This document shows, in pieces, positions 20,646 to 32,400 of a stretch of 64,000 nt of DNA (its first letter is position 1; every line of letters starts with the position of its first letter). The notes under the pieces were generated by a model, which saw only the letters and a program-made list of their open reading frames with translations, ran no database searches and was not told where the DNA came from. This DNA is from Adiantum capillus-veneris (taxonomy: Eukaryota; Streptophyta; Polypodiopsida; Polypodiales; Pteridaceae): assembly GCA_014529385.2 (NCBI GenBank), contig CM043950.1, forward strand, positions 151,282,945 through 151,346,944, given 5' to 3'. A program made the position numbers and the translations under genes.

Positions 20646-22545
20646 CGAGATTCCTTTCAAGCCATAATACATTGGCGTTGTAGAAAAGCTTCAGTCACTT
20701 GGGAGTCAATTGAAGTATCATGTAGCAAGTGTAATGCATCCCATCTCCCAAACCACTTCTTTATGTCTTGCATCCATCTCGTGCTCAAGATCTTGCTTTT
20801 ATGTGTCTTTTGAACTTTTTTGCTTGCTTCCCATGCAATTGTAGGAAGTCGACGTGAGGGGTTTTGAAGCATCTTTATCATGTACTCCACAACCCTTTCC
20901 ATGCCCATAACCTCAATTGGAAGACATCTTGAATCAAGAAGTAGGAGCATATATGGTGTTTGTGTGCTTCACTTGGAGAAAGTTTGTAAGAAAATGCTTT
21001 TGGACATTCTCAAACTCTTTCCAAGTAGACTTTGAGATGGTCCCACCCCACACTTCAACTCTATATAGAAGAATTGGTGTCACCAATGCATCAAAAGATA
21101 CTTCTTGAGAACCCAACACTTGATGTTTCCCGCATTACACATGTTCTCAAACGCATAATATTCTCTCTTTCCCGCTTTCAAACGACGCATAGCACATTTA
21201 TGCCACTTGTGATTGAATGGAACCTCAATGCATGGCTTCTATTTATGGTTGGTTTTCACAAGCATAACCTTTGTTTTGGATTCATTCACAATCAGCCCAC
21301 TATGCAAGCAAAAGCTCTCAAGGACAACCATAAGCTTTTGTGAATCTTCTAAAGTGTGTGCTAGAAGCACTACATCATCCGTATAGAACAAAAACATGAT
21401 TACCGCATTGCAAATAGTGACCTATTCAATGTCTTCTTCTTGCATAAAGTCAAGTACCATTTGTTCCAATTGATCAATGCATAGACCAAAGAGACTTGGT
21501 GACAATAGACATCCTTGTTTAACCCCAATAGTGCTTACAATTTTTTTTGAAATTTCTCTTTCAATGCGCATTTGAGAAATCACCTTCTCATACATTCGAG
21601 AAACCAAAAGCATAAACTCACTTGGCACTTGGATTTCGTCTATCCTTCTCCACAAATTGTTACGTGGAATCATATCAAAGGCTTTCTTAAAGTCCATAAA
21701 ACAACAATACAATCGCTTGCCTTTCAACCGACTTTCCTCCATGAGAACACGAAGAGTGACAAGATGATCAATGGTGCTACGGTATTGACGAAAACCCGCT
21801 TGTCCCTTTGCACACTTGTCATTATCTTCAGTCAATCACTAAATTTCATCTCCATTACGCACCCAAACAACTTTTCCATCAGAGACCCAATCATTATAGT
21901 CCAGTAGTTGTTTACATTCTTTACATCCCCTCCTTTATGCAAAGGCTTAACCCAATTAGTACTCCAATCATAAGGCATACCATGTTGAAGTTCAAGGTTG
22001 AACATATCAAACATCAACTCATGGGTAAAATCGCCCGTCCATTTGATCATTTCCGACTTGATACCTTGAAGATCTTCCGCTTTACGAGTGGCCAGATTTT
22101 CAAGCCCACCATGTACATCGTCAATAGTAAAAAAACAGAGCATACATGGGAGTGAACCATAAAATGGCATTTTTTCATAATTTGCTTCCTCATATAATTG
22201 CCTACAATGTGGGCACATATCCACAAGACTCAAGTTACCAAAATTTTCAACCCGCTTGTCCCTCAAGTGTCTCCAAAATTTTCCACATGCATGTGCCTTT
22301 TCTTGGACTTGAAAAAGTTGTTGCTTTACTTCCCATCTTCTTCTCTTCTTTTGAATCAATGCCTTGTATGTATGCAAATGACTTTGATAGTTGTTTTTGT
22401 CCATAGTTGCATCAAGCTTTATCAAGGACTTTCGAGCATCTTGACATTCTTTATCAAACCACCTTTTGTGTGATCTATCATTGTTGATACCATGGATATT
22501 CTTTATGGAAAGGAATTCTTTGGCACTAGAACAAATAACTTTCTT

Positions 22546-22550
<5 letters not shown>
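20646..22550 (-). pseudogene. LINE ORF2 reverse-transcriptase half (unit 1)
   Basis: The minus strand carries a non-LTR reverse transcriptase in several frames: WFDKECQDARKSL and WVKPLHKGGD (N-terminal), QAGFRQYRSTIDHL, CCFMDFKKAFDMI (motif A with DFKKAFD), GVKQGCLLSPSLFGLCID (motif B) and FLFYTDDVVLLAHT (motif C, YTDD codons at 21374-21385), then RRLKAGKREYYAFE and TPILLYRVEVWG. Stops lie at about 21829 and 21420 and more follow. The endonuclease and ORF1 are missing: the 5' side ends at the GA repeat at 22551. This is a dead 5'-truncated copy. The third repeat copy is followed by the complementary 5' half of a LINE (53321-about 55060). Confidence 0.85.

Positions 22551-22589
<39 letters not shown>
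22551..22589. repeat. GA microsatellite at the LINE edge
   Basis: (GA)n with one interruption, four bases shorter in unit 2 (40620-40659). It marks the point where LINE sequence stops. Confidence 0.8.
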
Positions 22590-23341
22590 AATGATTGCAA
22601 GTAAGTAAAGAGCAACGATTATAAGCAAAGCCACCGTTTTGTGAAGTGCATCATGTGAGAGTGTAGAGGATTCTATAGAGTGCTTTGAAAAAAAGCTTTT
22701 TTACGTCCCCAAGATGGAGTTCAGAACTGACTTTCTACGCTTTTCTCTCTATCTTTCTCTCACTCTTTCTGTTTATCTCTCTCTTTCTCTCTACGGATGA
22801 GTCATTAGGTCAAAGAAGCAATTGTTGTGAAGAGATGTTGCACAAGAAGCACAACAATGAAGATCTTCTTTAAAGCACCATACAGAGGGAAAATCACTCT
22901 CACAATGTGCACAACACAAAACAATGGCTACATTTACAACACTAGCTCTTTACCCTAAACCCTAAACAATGGCTACATTAACGTATTTGTATATACTTAC
23001 ATTATACTTAATTGTAGAGAGTCTGTAACTATATATACTCAAATTAATGGGGGGTCAATAATACTTATATCTGTTTATGCATGTAATAAGGCACTGAGTA
23101 CAGGATCGTGTCACCCAAAAGTTAGATGCTTTCTCTTCGGTGTAGTCCTTTTTTAATTGTGGTGCTGTGGTCATTGATCCACTCATGCATGGATTATCAC
23201 AACGTACGTTTGGTTTTAGCACGGTTGAGTTTGTGATGATATCTAAAGAGATACCACTTGACCTTTGTCACTATTGGCCCCTACTTAGGTCTTCTAGTAT
23301 GTACATATATCTACATGCTTATGTGCATATATACTTGTGTC
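22590..23341. other. No gene recognised
   Basis: Mixed sequence with CT-rich patches and two CCCTAAA motifs near 22960. No conserved frame or element end. Confidence 0.45.
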
Positions 23342-24247
23342 TACTACAAGAGGTTATGTGCACTTGTGATGGCTATAGCGATGAAAATACAATGGGTTTT
23401 TTTACCCCTTGGAGTCGCTAAAAGCGTCGCAACAGAAATGGCGTTATAAGCATCGGTATTAGCATCGCTATATGCGACGCTATATGCGTCTCTTTATAGG
23501 GACACTTATAGTGACGCATAGGGATTCTAATTTGGCAACTCATATAGCGACACTGTAGAAACTTATATAAAGACACCTATAGTGACGCGCCTGAGAATAT
23601 TTTTTTTTTGGGTTGCACTGCATTTACCCATCAACCATGTTGAACATTGTTTCCAGAGTAAAGATACAAAACTCGCAAAAGTACTTTGACGAAAGTGAAT
23701 TTACAAAAGTAATACAATGACAAAATTAGGCAAAATCACTTTATTGTTAAGATTTGACCAAAATATAACAGTTTTACAACACAATTGTCATTATTGAGAA
23801 ATTAGATTGTTGACCAATAGTTACAAAATTTCATCTCATTATACATGCTATGCCAAAAGAAAACTAGTGCTATCCAGCTACGGCTAAATAGATATTGTCT
23901 AATCAGACGTCTCATCGCGTGCACGCAGTTTTTGTCATATTTTGCAGAAAAAACAATAAGACTTTCTGTAAGTAAGTATAAACATATAATTACAAAAGAA
24001 ACTATTCTTTTAGCTTATCATTAAAATACAACAAATGTAAGAGAGTAAAGTGAAACACAATTGCTCGAGGGTTTACTGTGCACATTACATGGTTTCCTCC
24101 ATTCTGATTATCATTTTGTTAAAAGATTTCCAGCTTAATGACGCATCCGTGGAGAGGAAAAGAGTGACCACCATAAACCTAACTCCAAATTTAAACCGTA
24201 ATCCTGAAGGTAAATTTTAATATAAAAACTAAATCCAAAATCTAACT

Positions 24248-24304
<57 letters not shown>

Positions 24305-24413
24305 AAACATGCATGCACATACACATAACAAAAATGCAGATTTTTCAAATGAAAACTGCTCTTGCTACTTCTTGCGCTTCAACTGCTCTAATTTCTACTC
24401 AGCACCGCGAGTG

Positions 24414-24488
<75 letters not shown>

Positions 24489-25216
24489 GCCAACTTGATA
24501 CGTTGTGAAAGTCTTGAGTTATCCACTTTCCTCTTCCATCACTCAAGCTCAACAGATGGAGAACGCTTTCAACAGCTAATGTTGTTGCATACCCTTTGAA
24601 CGTTCCAAAGCTAACTAGCTTCAAACACCTTTAAGCTCTACAAAACACAGAGAGATGGTTGGGTCTCTTCTTCGACTCTAAACCTTAAATCTTGAGTTAA
24701 ATCATAAACCTAACCCCAAAGCTCTAATATTAAATTTAAACATAAACTCTTACTTAAATATACAAATTAAATCTTGAACCTGTGTCAACTCTCTTTGTCT
24801 ATCTTTCTTTCCCTAAGTTTCCCTTTATCTGTACACATCATAGTACCTCTATTTATAAAAACAAACGTTGATGAAGCTCTTCACCGACCAATGCACTATT
24901 TTCTTGGACAACACAGACAATATATTCAATCCACAAGGAGTTTATCGTATTTGTCTTATAAATCATTTTGAAATTTTGAAGACATTTAATATAACATTTC
25001 ATTTCATATTTTCTCTCCTTTTCTCTATTTTTTTAATTCATCTCTCTCTCTCTCTCTCTCTCTTTGTTTTTTCCCCTTATCTCTCTCTCTTGCTCTCTCT
25101 CAATGCGTGTGTGTATTTCTTTTTTGTTTATGCATGTGTGTACATTCGCTCTCTCTCTCTCTCTCTCTCTCTCTCAATGCATGTGTGTATTTCTTTTTTG
25201 TTTATGCATGTGTGTA

Positions 25217-25293
<77 letters not shown>

Positions 25294-25449
25294 AATGTGT
25301 GTATGTGTGTATGTGTGTGTGTGTGTGTGAGAGGGAGAGAGGGAAAGAGGGAATGAGAACATGAGAGAGAGGAGAGGGAAGGAGCATACCTGGCTCTTCT
25401 TCATGTCTTCATGTGTGTGTCTGTGTGTGGGCGGGGTGGGGGGGAGACA

Positions 25450-25506
<57 letters not shown>

Positions 25507-25712
25507 GTTGGTATACCTGTTTTGCTAGAGCACCGAAACTAAAATCTGAGATTTGAGTTTTTGGCGCTCTCGGTTTATTTTTTTACTTCGTCGACGTCGC
25601 TATGCGATCGCTGTGCAAAAAATAACATAGCGACATGGATAGCGACGTCGTGGATTTTCACATTTAAGCATTGCACTGCTAGCGTCGCTGATATAAAGGA
25701 CAACTTGTAGTG
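23342..25712 (+). mobile_element. Non-autonomous CACTA element rich in microsatellites (unit 1)
   Basis: The left end TACTACAAG (23342-23350) is a one-base variant of CACTACAAG, and the right end CTTGTAGTG (25704-25712) is its inverse. Both ends carry clusters of TAGCGAC/GCGTCGC motifs (23370-23590 and 25588-25690), as in the CACTA ending at 5054. The interior has no transposase and is full of CT and CA arrays (24251-24302, 24417-24487, 25040-25330, 25455-25504). Part of the interior (about 23600-24000) resembles 61940-62400. No clean target duplication is visible. Confidence 0.68.
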
Positions 25713-25724
25713 TACAGATATATC

Positions 25725-25756
<32 letters not shown>

Positions 25757-26499
25757 TAGATAGATAGATAGATGAGTGAGTATGCGAGGGAAGCTAAATC
25801 TCATATTTCTCTTTATAATGTAGATGTCACATGCATGAGAGACCACCTGGTGGGGAGCAACTATCTGGATATTCTTTTGGTTGGTTCACATCTGAGTGGG
25901 GCTCCTATCTGGGGTGGACATGGCCTCTAGTGGACCCGAGTCTTGAGGCAATGAGATGAAGCAAAGAAAGAAAGATTATTTGTGGGTAGTTAACCCTAAA
26001 CCATGAGTGTTATAGATATTTTTGTAAATGTAGATATGGCAGTCCTATACCTATCTACCTAGGTTCCTCCATAGGTGTTAGATCCAAACCTATAGCGAGC
26101 TATCTCTTTACGGGACCAATACCTCTGTTTGACGTATGCATTGTTTAGATGGTACAATCCGCAGTAGCTTGCGACCTAAGATCTTTTTCCACAATCGACG
26201 TGATGGGGGATTCAAGGAGGAGCTCCTTACATCCAGAGCCTCGCACGGTCAGCACCTCAGTCTATGGCCCCTTCTTACCATCCTACTTCCCTTCCATCGT
26301 AGCGTCTCACTCCCATGGCATCGCAGGGTCCCACGCCACTCCATTCCACTCCTGCTTTGCCAGAGTTCCGTCGACGCACTTCTTCTAGCGGTATATTCCC
26401 ATGACTATTACCGCATATATTGCTTTTAAACCACTATCGTGTTTTTGGCCGCATACGCATTTTTTGTTCTATTCTCCTTTGTTTTTTCGCTGCAATGCT
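25713..26499. other. No gene recognised
   Basis: Starts with TA and GATA simple repeats (25722-25775). A plus-strand open frame at 26136-26429 is shared by both units but shows no motif that I know. Confidence 0.4.
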
Positions 26500-26898
26500 A
26501 GCGGTTGTGGAATGCTCCTCTCATAGTGTACTTGAGAAAACACAAAAAGTGCTTGAGGAGCTTATTGTTGCCTCTTCGAATGCATTGATTGGGAGAAGTA
26601 CAAGAGCAGGGCCAATAAGCCCTAGGTTGTTTTCACTGGATGCAAAGCATTGAAATGTATCGATCGCCAAATACGCACAACAGGAGAGGGGCGAGTTGTG
26701 GAATGTGTGCAACAAGAGCAGCACAAGAAGGCATTGAAAAAAGATGTTATATTTGGCATTGTCTTGTTTGATATGTATGCCAAATGTGGTGCGCTTCAAA
26801 AAGCACAAAAAGTGCTTGAGGAGCTTAATGGTCTAAAATGTCGCCTCTTAGAATGTAGTGATTGCGAGATGTGCGGAACTAAGCGACATGAAACATAA
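26500..26898 (+). pseudogene. PPR gene fragment (unit 1)
   Basis: Plus-strand pieces QKVLEELIVASSNALIGR and, in another frame, KKDVIFGIVLFDMYAKCG followed by ALQKAQKVLEEL. These are consecutive plant PPR motifs of the kind found in organelle RNA-editing factors. They are repeated and out of frame with each other, with no C-terminal E/DYW domain. Confidence 0.65.
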
Positions 26899-26919
26899 AT
26901 GTAGACCCTCATCCCCACT

Positions 26920-27990
26920 TTGCAGCATCCCAAAAAGCATGATGTACTTAGAAATCTTGATCCGCCAGCAGAGTCAATAGTCCTGCAGAGATCTCCACCA
27001 TTTATTAGCTTGCATACACTCCCAATACAAATTATGTTTCAAAGATTCTAGTTTTTCACAGTGAATAGATTTTCCTTGTGTCACATTCTTCCTTGCCAGC
27101 AGCTCCCCAATGGGCATGGCCCCTGTTTTGATTCACCAAAGCAAGACTTTATGTCTGTAAGCATAGTTTGCATCCCAGTTGGGCTCAATTCTATATAGCC
27201 ACCATCACCCCGGGTGTTGAAACCCCCACATCCTGTTGCATCTCTCATGGATTTGGCTTCCCGACACCAGCAATTGATAGAAGATCTTCGTCAAAGAAGA
27301 CCACCAATTGATCAAAGTATTTGGGAGTTCCCAATCCCAAAACCTTTGAGATGAGTTTTGATTACATAGAATGTGAAGATTGAAGACAATAGTTGACAAC
27401 AATGCCCAGGGTACTCTAAAGCCATCTCCGAGCCTGAACAATCTCTTAGCAATGTAACGAACTGTGCCATCCGAAACCAATTTCGAGCATACATATTTTC
27501 ATGATTGCACAAGCATGTTATTGGTATTTCCACATAATTTCAATAGCGTAGTAGAGAACAATTTATCCCACGGAGACATATTCCAAAAACCATGAAAACA
27601 CACAATAGCTTTGTCAATCAAAAATCATAATATCTTTCACTAGCATTTATCATTTACCAACATATGTCTCACGAGTGTAGCCTACCTAGCCAACATTAAT
27701 TTGTGATTTCAAATGCAAAATTCCCCAAGCAATGGAGGTCTTATGGCTGGAGCCCCAAAATAAGAATTGCAGGTACCTAGATCTGAGACGGTTCAGAGTA
27801 GTATCAGACCAGTCAAGCAACGGTAAGAAATACAGCAAGTATGGAACGAGAATGGCCTAGATCACTCTAACCCAAACATGGAAGGCCATTCATGAGACTG
27901 CCAAGATGCCAATTTAAAACAGACCCTCTCTTCCACCCACTCAGTCAACTGTTTAGAGGTAATTATATATGATCATCAGAAGTCCAGACA
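26920..27990 (-). pseudogene. Second LINE remnant, ORF2 C-terminal region (unit 1)
   Basis: On the minus strand, pieces in shifting frames read ATLVRHMLVNDKC, FHGFWNMSPWDKLFSTTLL, KLVSDGTVRYIAKRLFRLGD, RFWDWELPNTLINWWSSL and CEKLESLKHNLYWECMQANK. The last fits the zinc-binding C-x-x-E-H-x-x-x-C region after a LINE reverse transcriptase (zf-RVT). The fragment has no catalytic domain. Its rightmost part is the block also found at 8671-9020. Confidence 0.55.
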
Positions 27991-28092
27991 ATTAAAAAAT
28001 CTGATCTCTCCCTCTCTCTCTCTCTCTCTCGGAAGTTGTTTCTATATTACATTGTTTTATACATGGCTATAGGATCTCAGCATAGCATTGCA

Positions 28093-28452
28093 ATGAAAGT
28101 ACTAGCCCAATGTGCAGCAAACTCAAGTTCAAAGAGAAAATGGAGTATGTACAAGTATGTTCACAGCACTATTCGCAATAGACTATTAGTAGACAGAGCG
28201 AACAAATTAGTGTATATATTTTGCAACGAAAAGGTATTGAATCACATTGAAAGTGCTAGCTATGAGGAGGAAATGCTAACCTAGTTGTATGATTGTCAAA
28301 ACGAAGACGAAGAAGAGTTCAATGTTGGTGTATCCCAATGCACTATAGACAAAATAGAAGAGAATTTGATAATAGATGTGGAGGTTGAAATACAAGGAGA
28401 ACCGCAACACTCAAATTACTTAGAACTAGATAACAACTTTACAGATTCAATA
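28093..28452 (+). pseudogene. hAT transposase tail (unit 2)
   Basis: Only the part from AMKVLAQCAANSSSKRKW to the C-terminus, since the duplication breakpoint removed everything upstream. Same TAG as in unit 1. Confidence 0.68.
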
Positions 28453-28507
28453 TAGCCTCAGAGTAAAATGAAGATCATGTCAAAAACCATTGTAAAAGAG
28501 CTTGTAT

Positions 28508-29426
28508 TCAAATGTGTTTTAGATTTCTAATTGTGCTAGGGGTATCTTGGTGGGCTTTCTTGAATCTATACTCATTTGCCATGCCAAACATAATATATAT
28601 TCCTTGTGGAATATCTTGTGAATATATTACACATTGGTTACTATTTTGCATTAAACGAATAAGACAAACAATACGATAAAAATGGCCGCATGTCAATGTA
28701 TAATATCCACTCCATCCATCAAAATTCTTGTAGCAAAATGGACATTGGGAAGAAGAGGATGCATCTGAAGTAGATGAAGGGACCAAATCTGGATGCAAGA
28801 CAAGGTGGTTGATGTTTGTCCCTTGTACAGGTGTTGGATTCACTCGCTGTGTTAGATTTTGAACGTCCTGGTTGAAGCGGTGAATGATTTTCTCCATCCG
28901 CACTTGTGAAAGTTGGGGTGTCTAGGTGGCTATAGAAAGCCGTGTTATTTTTGCATCTTTCTTTGTCAACTGTGTCGTGTAAATATTTTTCTCTCTCTTT
29001 AACTGTAGGTCGGCGCCTTCCACTATCAATGCCAACTCATCTCGAGTGAAAGTGACACAACTCTCCCTTATATCATGAGTGGCAACAGTTGTCTCCTTTG
29101 ACGAAAAGTCTACTTGTCGCTGTTGCACAAAGTGAACATATAACATTTTTGCAAAATATAGCGCACAATCTGCATTGTGCATGGGATGGCCATAAACTTT
29201 CAAGTAAATCCTCTCAGCATTTTCTTTGATCGCCTCATGGTTGCACTTTAAAACCTTCCACCTTCCTTTCTTGATCTCTGCGTCCTCACATGGCCATATT
29301 GTCTTGATCGTGTCCTTCGTCACTTCTTTATTGATCTCTTTCCATTGCATATGGTTTGGATTTGCCCATTTTGAGAGTCATCGAGCAGTGCACATCGCTT
29401 TTTGTGCCAACATATTGTGTGCTAGA
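28508..29426 (-). pseudogene. RING-like exon (unit 2)
   Basis: Same structure and lesions as 10434-11352, including CVIY and the internal stop. It differs by a few residues (QDV for QDI, TKKD for TEKD). It ends at the copia insertion, with the target CTAGA at 29422-29426. Confidence 0.6.
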
Positions 29427-32400
29427 TGTTACCATATAGATGTGGTAGTGATGTGTGTGAACACACTAGGACCGCCGGGGCATTTTTTCCCTCTTTAAGA
29501 GGTTTTTTCCCCCGTGCATTGTATATATGCCCATCACTCTAGGGCTATCTATCTTTCCATTGCACACTAAGTAACACACTCTCTATTGTGTGCCTTGAGC
29601 TTTGTTCGTCTTCTCCAAGATGTGTGTGTTTCTCTGCAACCCTAATTCCAACAATTGGTATCAGAGCAGGTCACGTCCTCCCGGGCTTAGTCGCCAGCTG
29701 CTCTAGCACACGCCTGCTCACTTTCTCCGATTCAATGAGCTTTGGTGAGCGTTCGCAGGTCGACAAAAATTTTGGGAGCGCTCAAAGAGCTTGGTCTTCT
29801 CAAAATTTTGATTTGGGCTCATTTTGGTCTCCGTTTCCACTACAGCTAGTATTGCACAGGCTATTTCGTCATTTTGTGCAGAATCTCTGTCAATGCCGTT
29901 TTCTGGATAACAGGTGCCTTATAGTCTTCTATGGTTTGTGCTATATAGCTCAGGTTGTTCCCACTCCGTTTCTCCTATTTTCAGGCAGTTTTCACATCAG
30001 GTGCAACATTTACCATGGCTGACAACAACAACACAGATGTGTTCAAGATGTTTGCTGCTGAGGACAGGTTGGATGGGGACAACTACCCTATGTGGGCTTA
30101 TATGATGCAACATGTTCTTGTGTCAAAGGGTGTCTGGAATATTGTGCAAGGCATTGATGTACGTCCTTGTTATGAGGATGTAGGCGATGTTGAGGATGTT
30201 GCACGTCTTGCTGCAAGGATTGCAGCTGTTAGAGTTGTTTTGCCTACGGCAGAAAAAGCTCGTTGGGATGTTAAGGATGCGCAAGCTCATGCATTGGTTG
30301 CGTTTTCTGTGAAGCACACCATTGTTCCTCACATCCGTTCAGCAAAATCTGCAAAACAAGCTTGGGATATTCTAGCAGGTCTTTATGCAAGCCGCAATGA
30401 GGCTAAAATTGCTTTGCTGCATAAAGAGCTGGAGTTGAAGATTATGCATGAGGAAGATGATATGGACACTTTCCTTGCTAGTGTCAAGGATATCAATGAG
30501 CAGCTTATTTCTGCAGGTGAAGTCATTTCAGACAGATCCCTTGTGAAGATTGTTCTTGATGCCTTACCAGATTCCTACCAGACTTTTGCTAGTACTTGGA
30601 GACTTATGACCCAAGGGAATCCTGAAGTTGTCAAGTTTGATGCATTATGCACATTGCTATTGCAAGAGTCACTTTCTAAAAAAAACAGGACTAGGCAGCG
30701 TGCAGTTGAACAGGCTTTTATTGCTTCTCAAAGAAAGGGTGGTAACAGTAATGCAGCCACTTCTTATGGTTTTGCTGCGAGTGGCAAAATTTTGTTCCTA
30801 ATGCTTTTGCTGGCAGTACTTCTTCTGGAAATTCTGGTGATAAAGGCAAAAACAATATGCGTTGCCATTATTGTAAAGCCAATGATCACTTGATCAAGTC
30901 GTGTCCTAAGTTGAAGGCCAAAGAGGCTAAGAAGAAAGAGGGTGGTTCCACTGCAGATGCTAGTTCCACTACAAATGCAGCCATTGTTGAGTCTTCTGTG
31001 AAAGGAGACTGTGATGCTGATGTTGATGCAAAATGGGCTTTTACCGCAGACTGCACTTACAATCATGCTGTCCATGATGCATGCTTGTCAGTTACTGCAG
31101 ATTCACATGTGTGGTATTTCGACAGAGGTGCTACAAAGCACATTACCTCACATCGTGAATTGTTTACGTCTCTTGAGTCTGTCCCTCATGGAAATTCAGT
31201 CACTTGTGCCAACAACGCCTCTTATCCAGTTCAGGGAGTTGGAAAGATTGTGCTCACTGCTGCTAATGGCAGTTCCTTCACACTTGTTGATGCACTTTAT
31301 GTACCTGGGATCAAGAAGAATCTCTTGTCTGTATCCGCACTTTCTAGGCTTGGACTTGTAGTCAAATTTGTGGATGACAGCTGTATAGTTCATGATCTCA
31401 GTTTTGGTGATGAAATTGTTGCATCTGGGCTTTTGTGCCGTGGGCTGTATAAGCTCACTTTGTATGACAAGTGTGGACAAAATTTTACAAATGCTGTTGC
31501 AGATTCAAGGGCTATTTCAGTTGCAAAACTTTGGCATGCACGTTTTGGTCATCTGAATTTTGCCAGTTTGCTGCGTTTGCAGAAATCTGATATGGTTGCT
31601 TCTTTGCCACCTCTTGAAGCACTTGTCAAACATGTTTGTGAAGGCTGTATCTTGGGTAAGATGCAGCATTCTAAGTTATGGTTCAGTTCGGGCCACATGC
31701 AGGTTGCAGCTTGTGCATAGTGATGTTTGTGGGCCCATGAAAACTCCGTCCTTGGGCAATTACCTGTACTTTGTGACTTTCATTGATGATTACTCCAGGC
31801 ATGCATGGGTATTTCCGCTTAAAGCGAAGTCCGAAGTTTTTATGTGCTTCAAACAATTTCTGGCTATGGCTGAAAATGTCTCGAAATGTACTATGGGCAC
31901 CCTCCGTTCTGATCGAGGGGGGGAGTATATGTCTCATGAATTTAATGCATTTCTCGCTAGTTGTGGGATAAAACACCAATGTACAGTGCCTTATACACCT
32001 CAGCAAAATGGTGTTGCTGAGAGGAAAAACAGGTCACTGATGGAAATGGCATGATGTATGGTCAAAAGTCAAGCTTTGCCGCATTCTTTTTGGCTTGAGG
32101 CCATTATGTGTGCCACTTATGTACTTAACAGGTGTCCTATGAAAGCTTTGCAGTCTATTACTCCATATGAAGCATGGCATGATAGAAAGCCTTCTATTGA
32201 GCACATGTGTGTTTTTGGTTGTTTGGCATATGCTTTGGTGCCACAAGTGCAGCGTAGAAAATTGGATGATAAGGCTGTCACATGTATTTTTGTTGGTTAT
32301 AGTGCTGAAAGCAAAGGTTACAGGTTGTATCATCCTCAAACAAAATGTATTCTGGTTTCACGGGATGTAGTGTTTGTGGAAGATTCTGTTCAGCCCTTGC

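Larger units (their letters stand above)
10019..28092. repeat. 18.07-kb tandem repeat, unit 1
   Basis: Every feature from the hAT tail to the end of the second LINE remnant recurs at a constant offset of 18,074 bp in 28093-46164, apart from small shifts inside microsatellites. The copies differ only by scattered single bases (for example in the codons near 12346, 12624, 12970 and 13354) and by simple-repeat length. The unit boundary is the 5-bp TTGCA present at 10014-10018, 28088-28092 and 46160-46164. Confidence 0.92.

Noticed and set aside
22953-22975. CCCTAAACCCTAAA, the plant telomere motif
   Set aside because: Only two units; single units also occur at about 25992. Too short for an interstitial telomere array.
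24309-25356. Open frames coding for long Leu/Ser, Thr/His or Arg/Glu runs (also 42393-43438 and 62966-63274)
   Set aside because: They are translations of CT/GA and CA/GT microsatellites; their length depends on array length and differs between the two repeat units.
26136-26429. 97-residue plus-strand frame as a gene
   Set aside because: It is shared by both units, but these are nearly identical throughout, so conservation says nothing; no motif or codon evidence.
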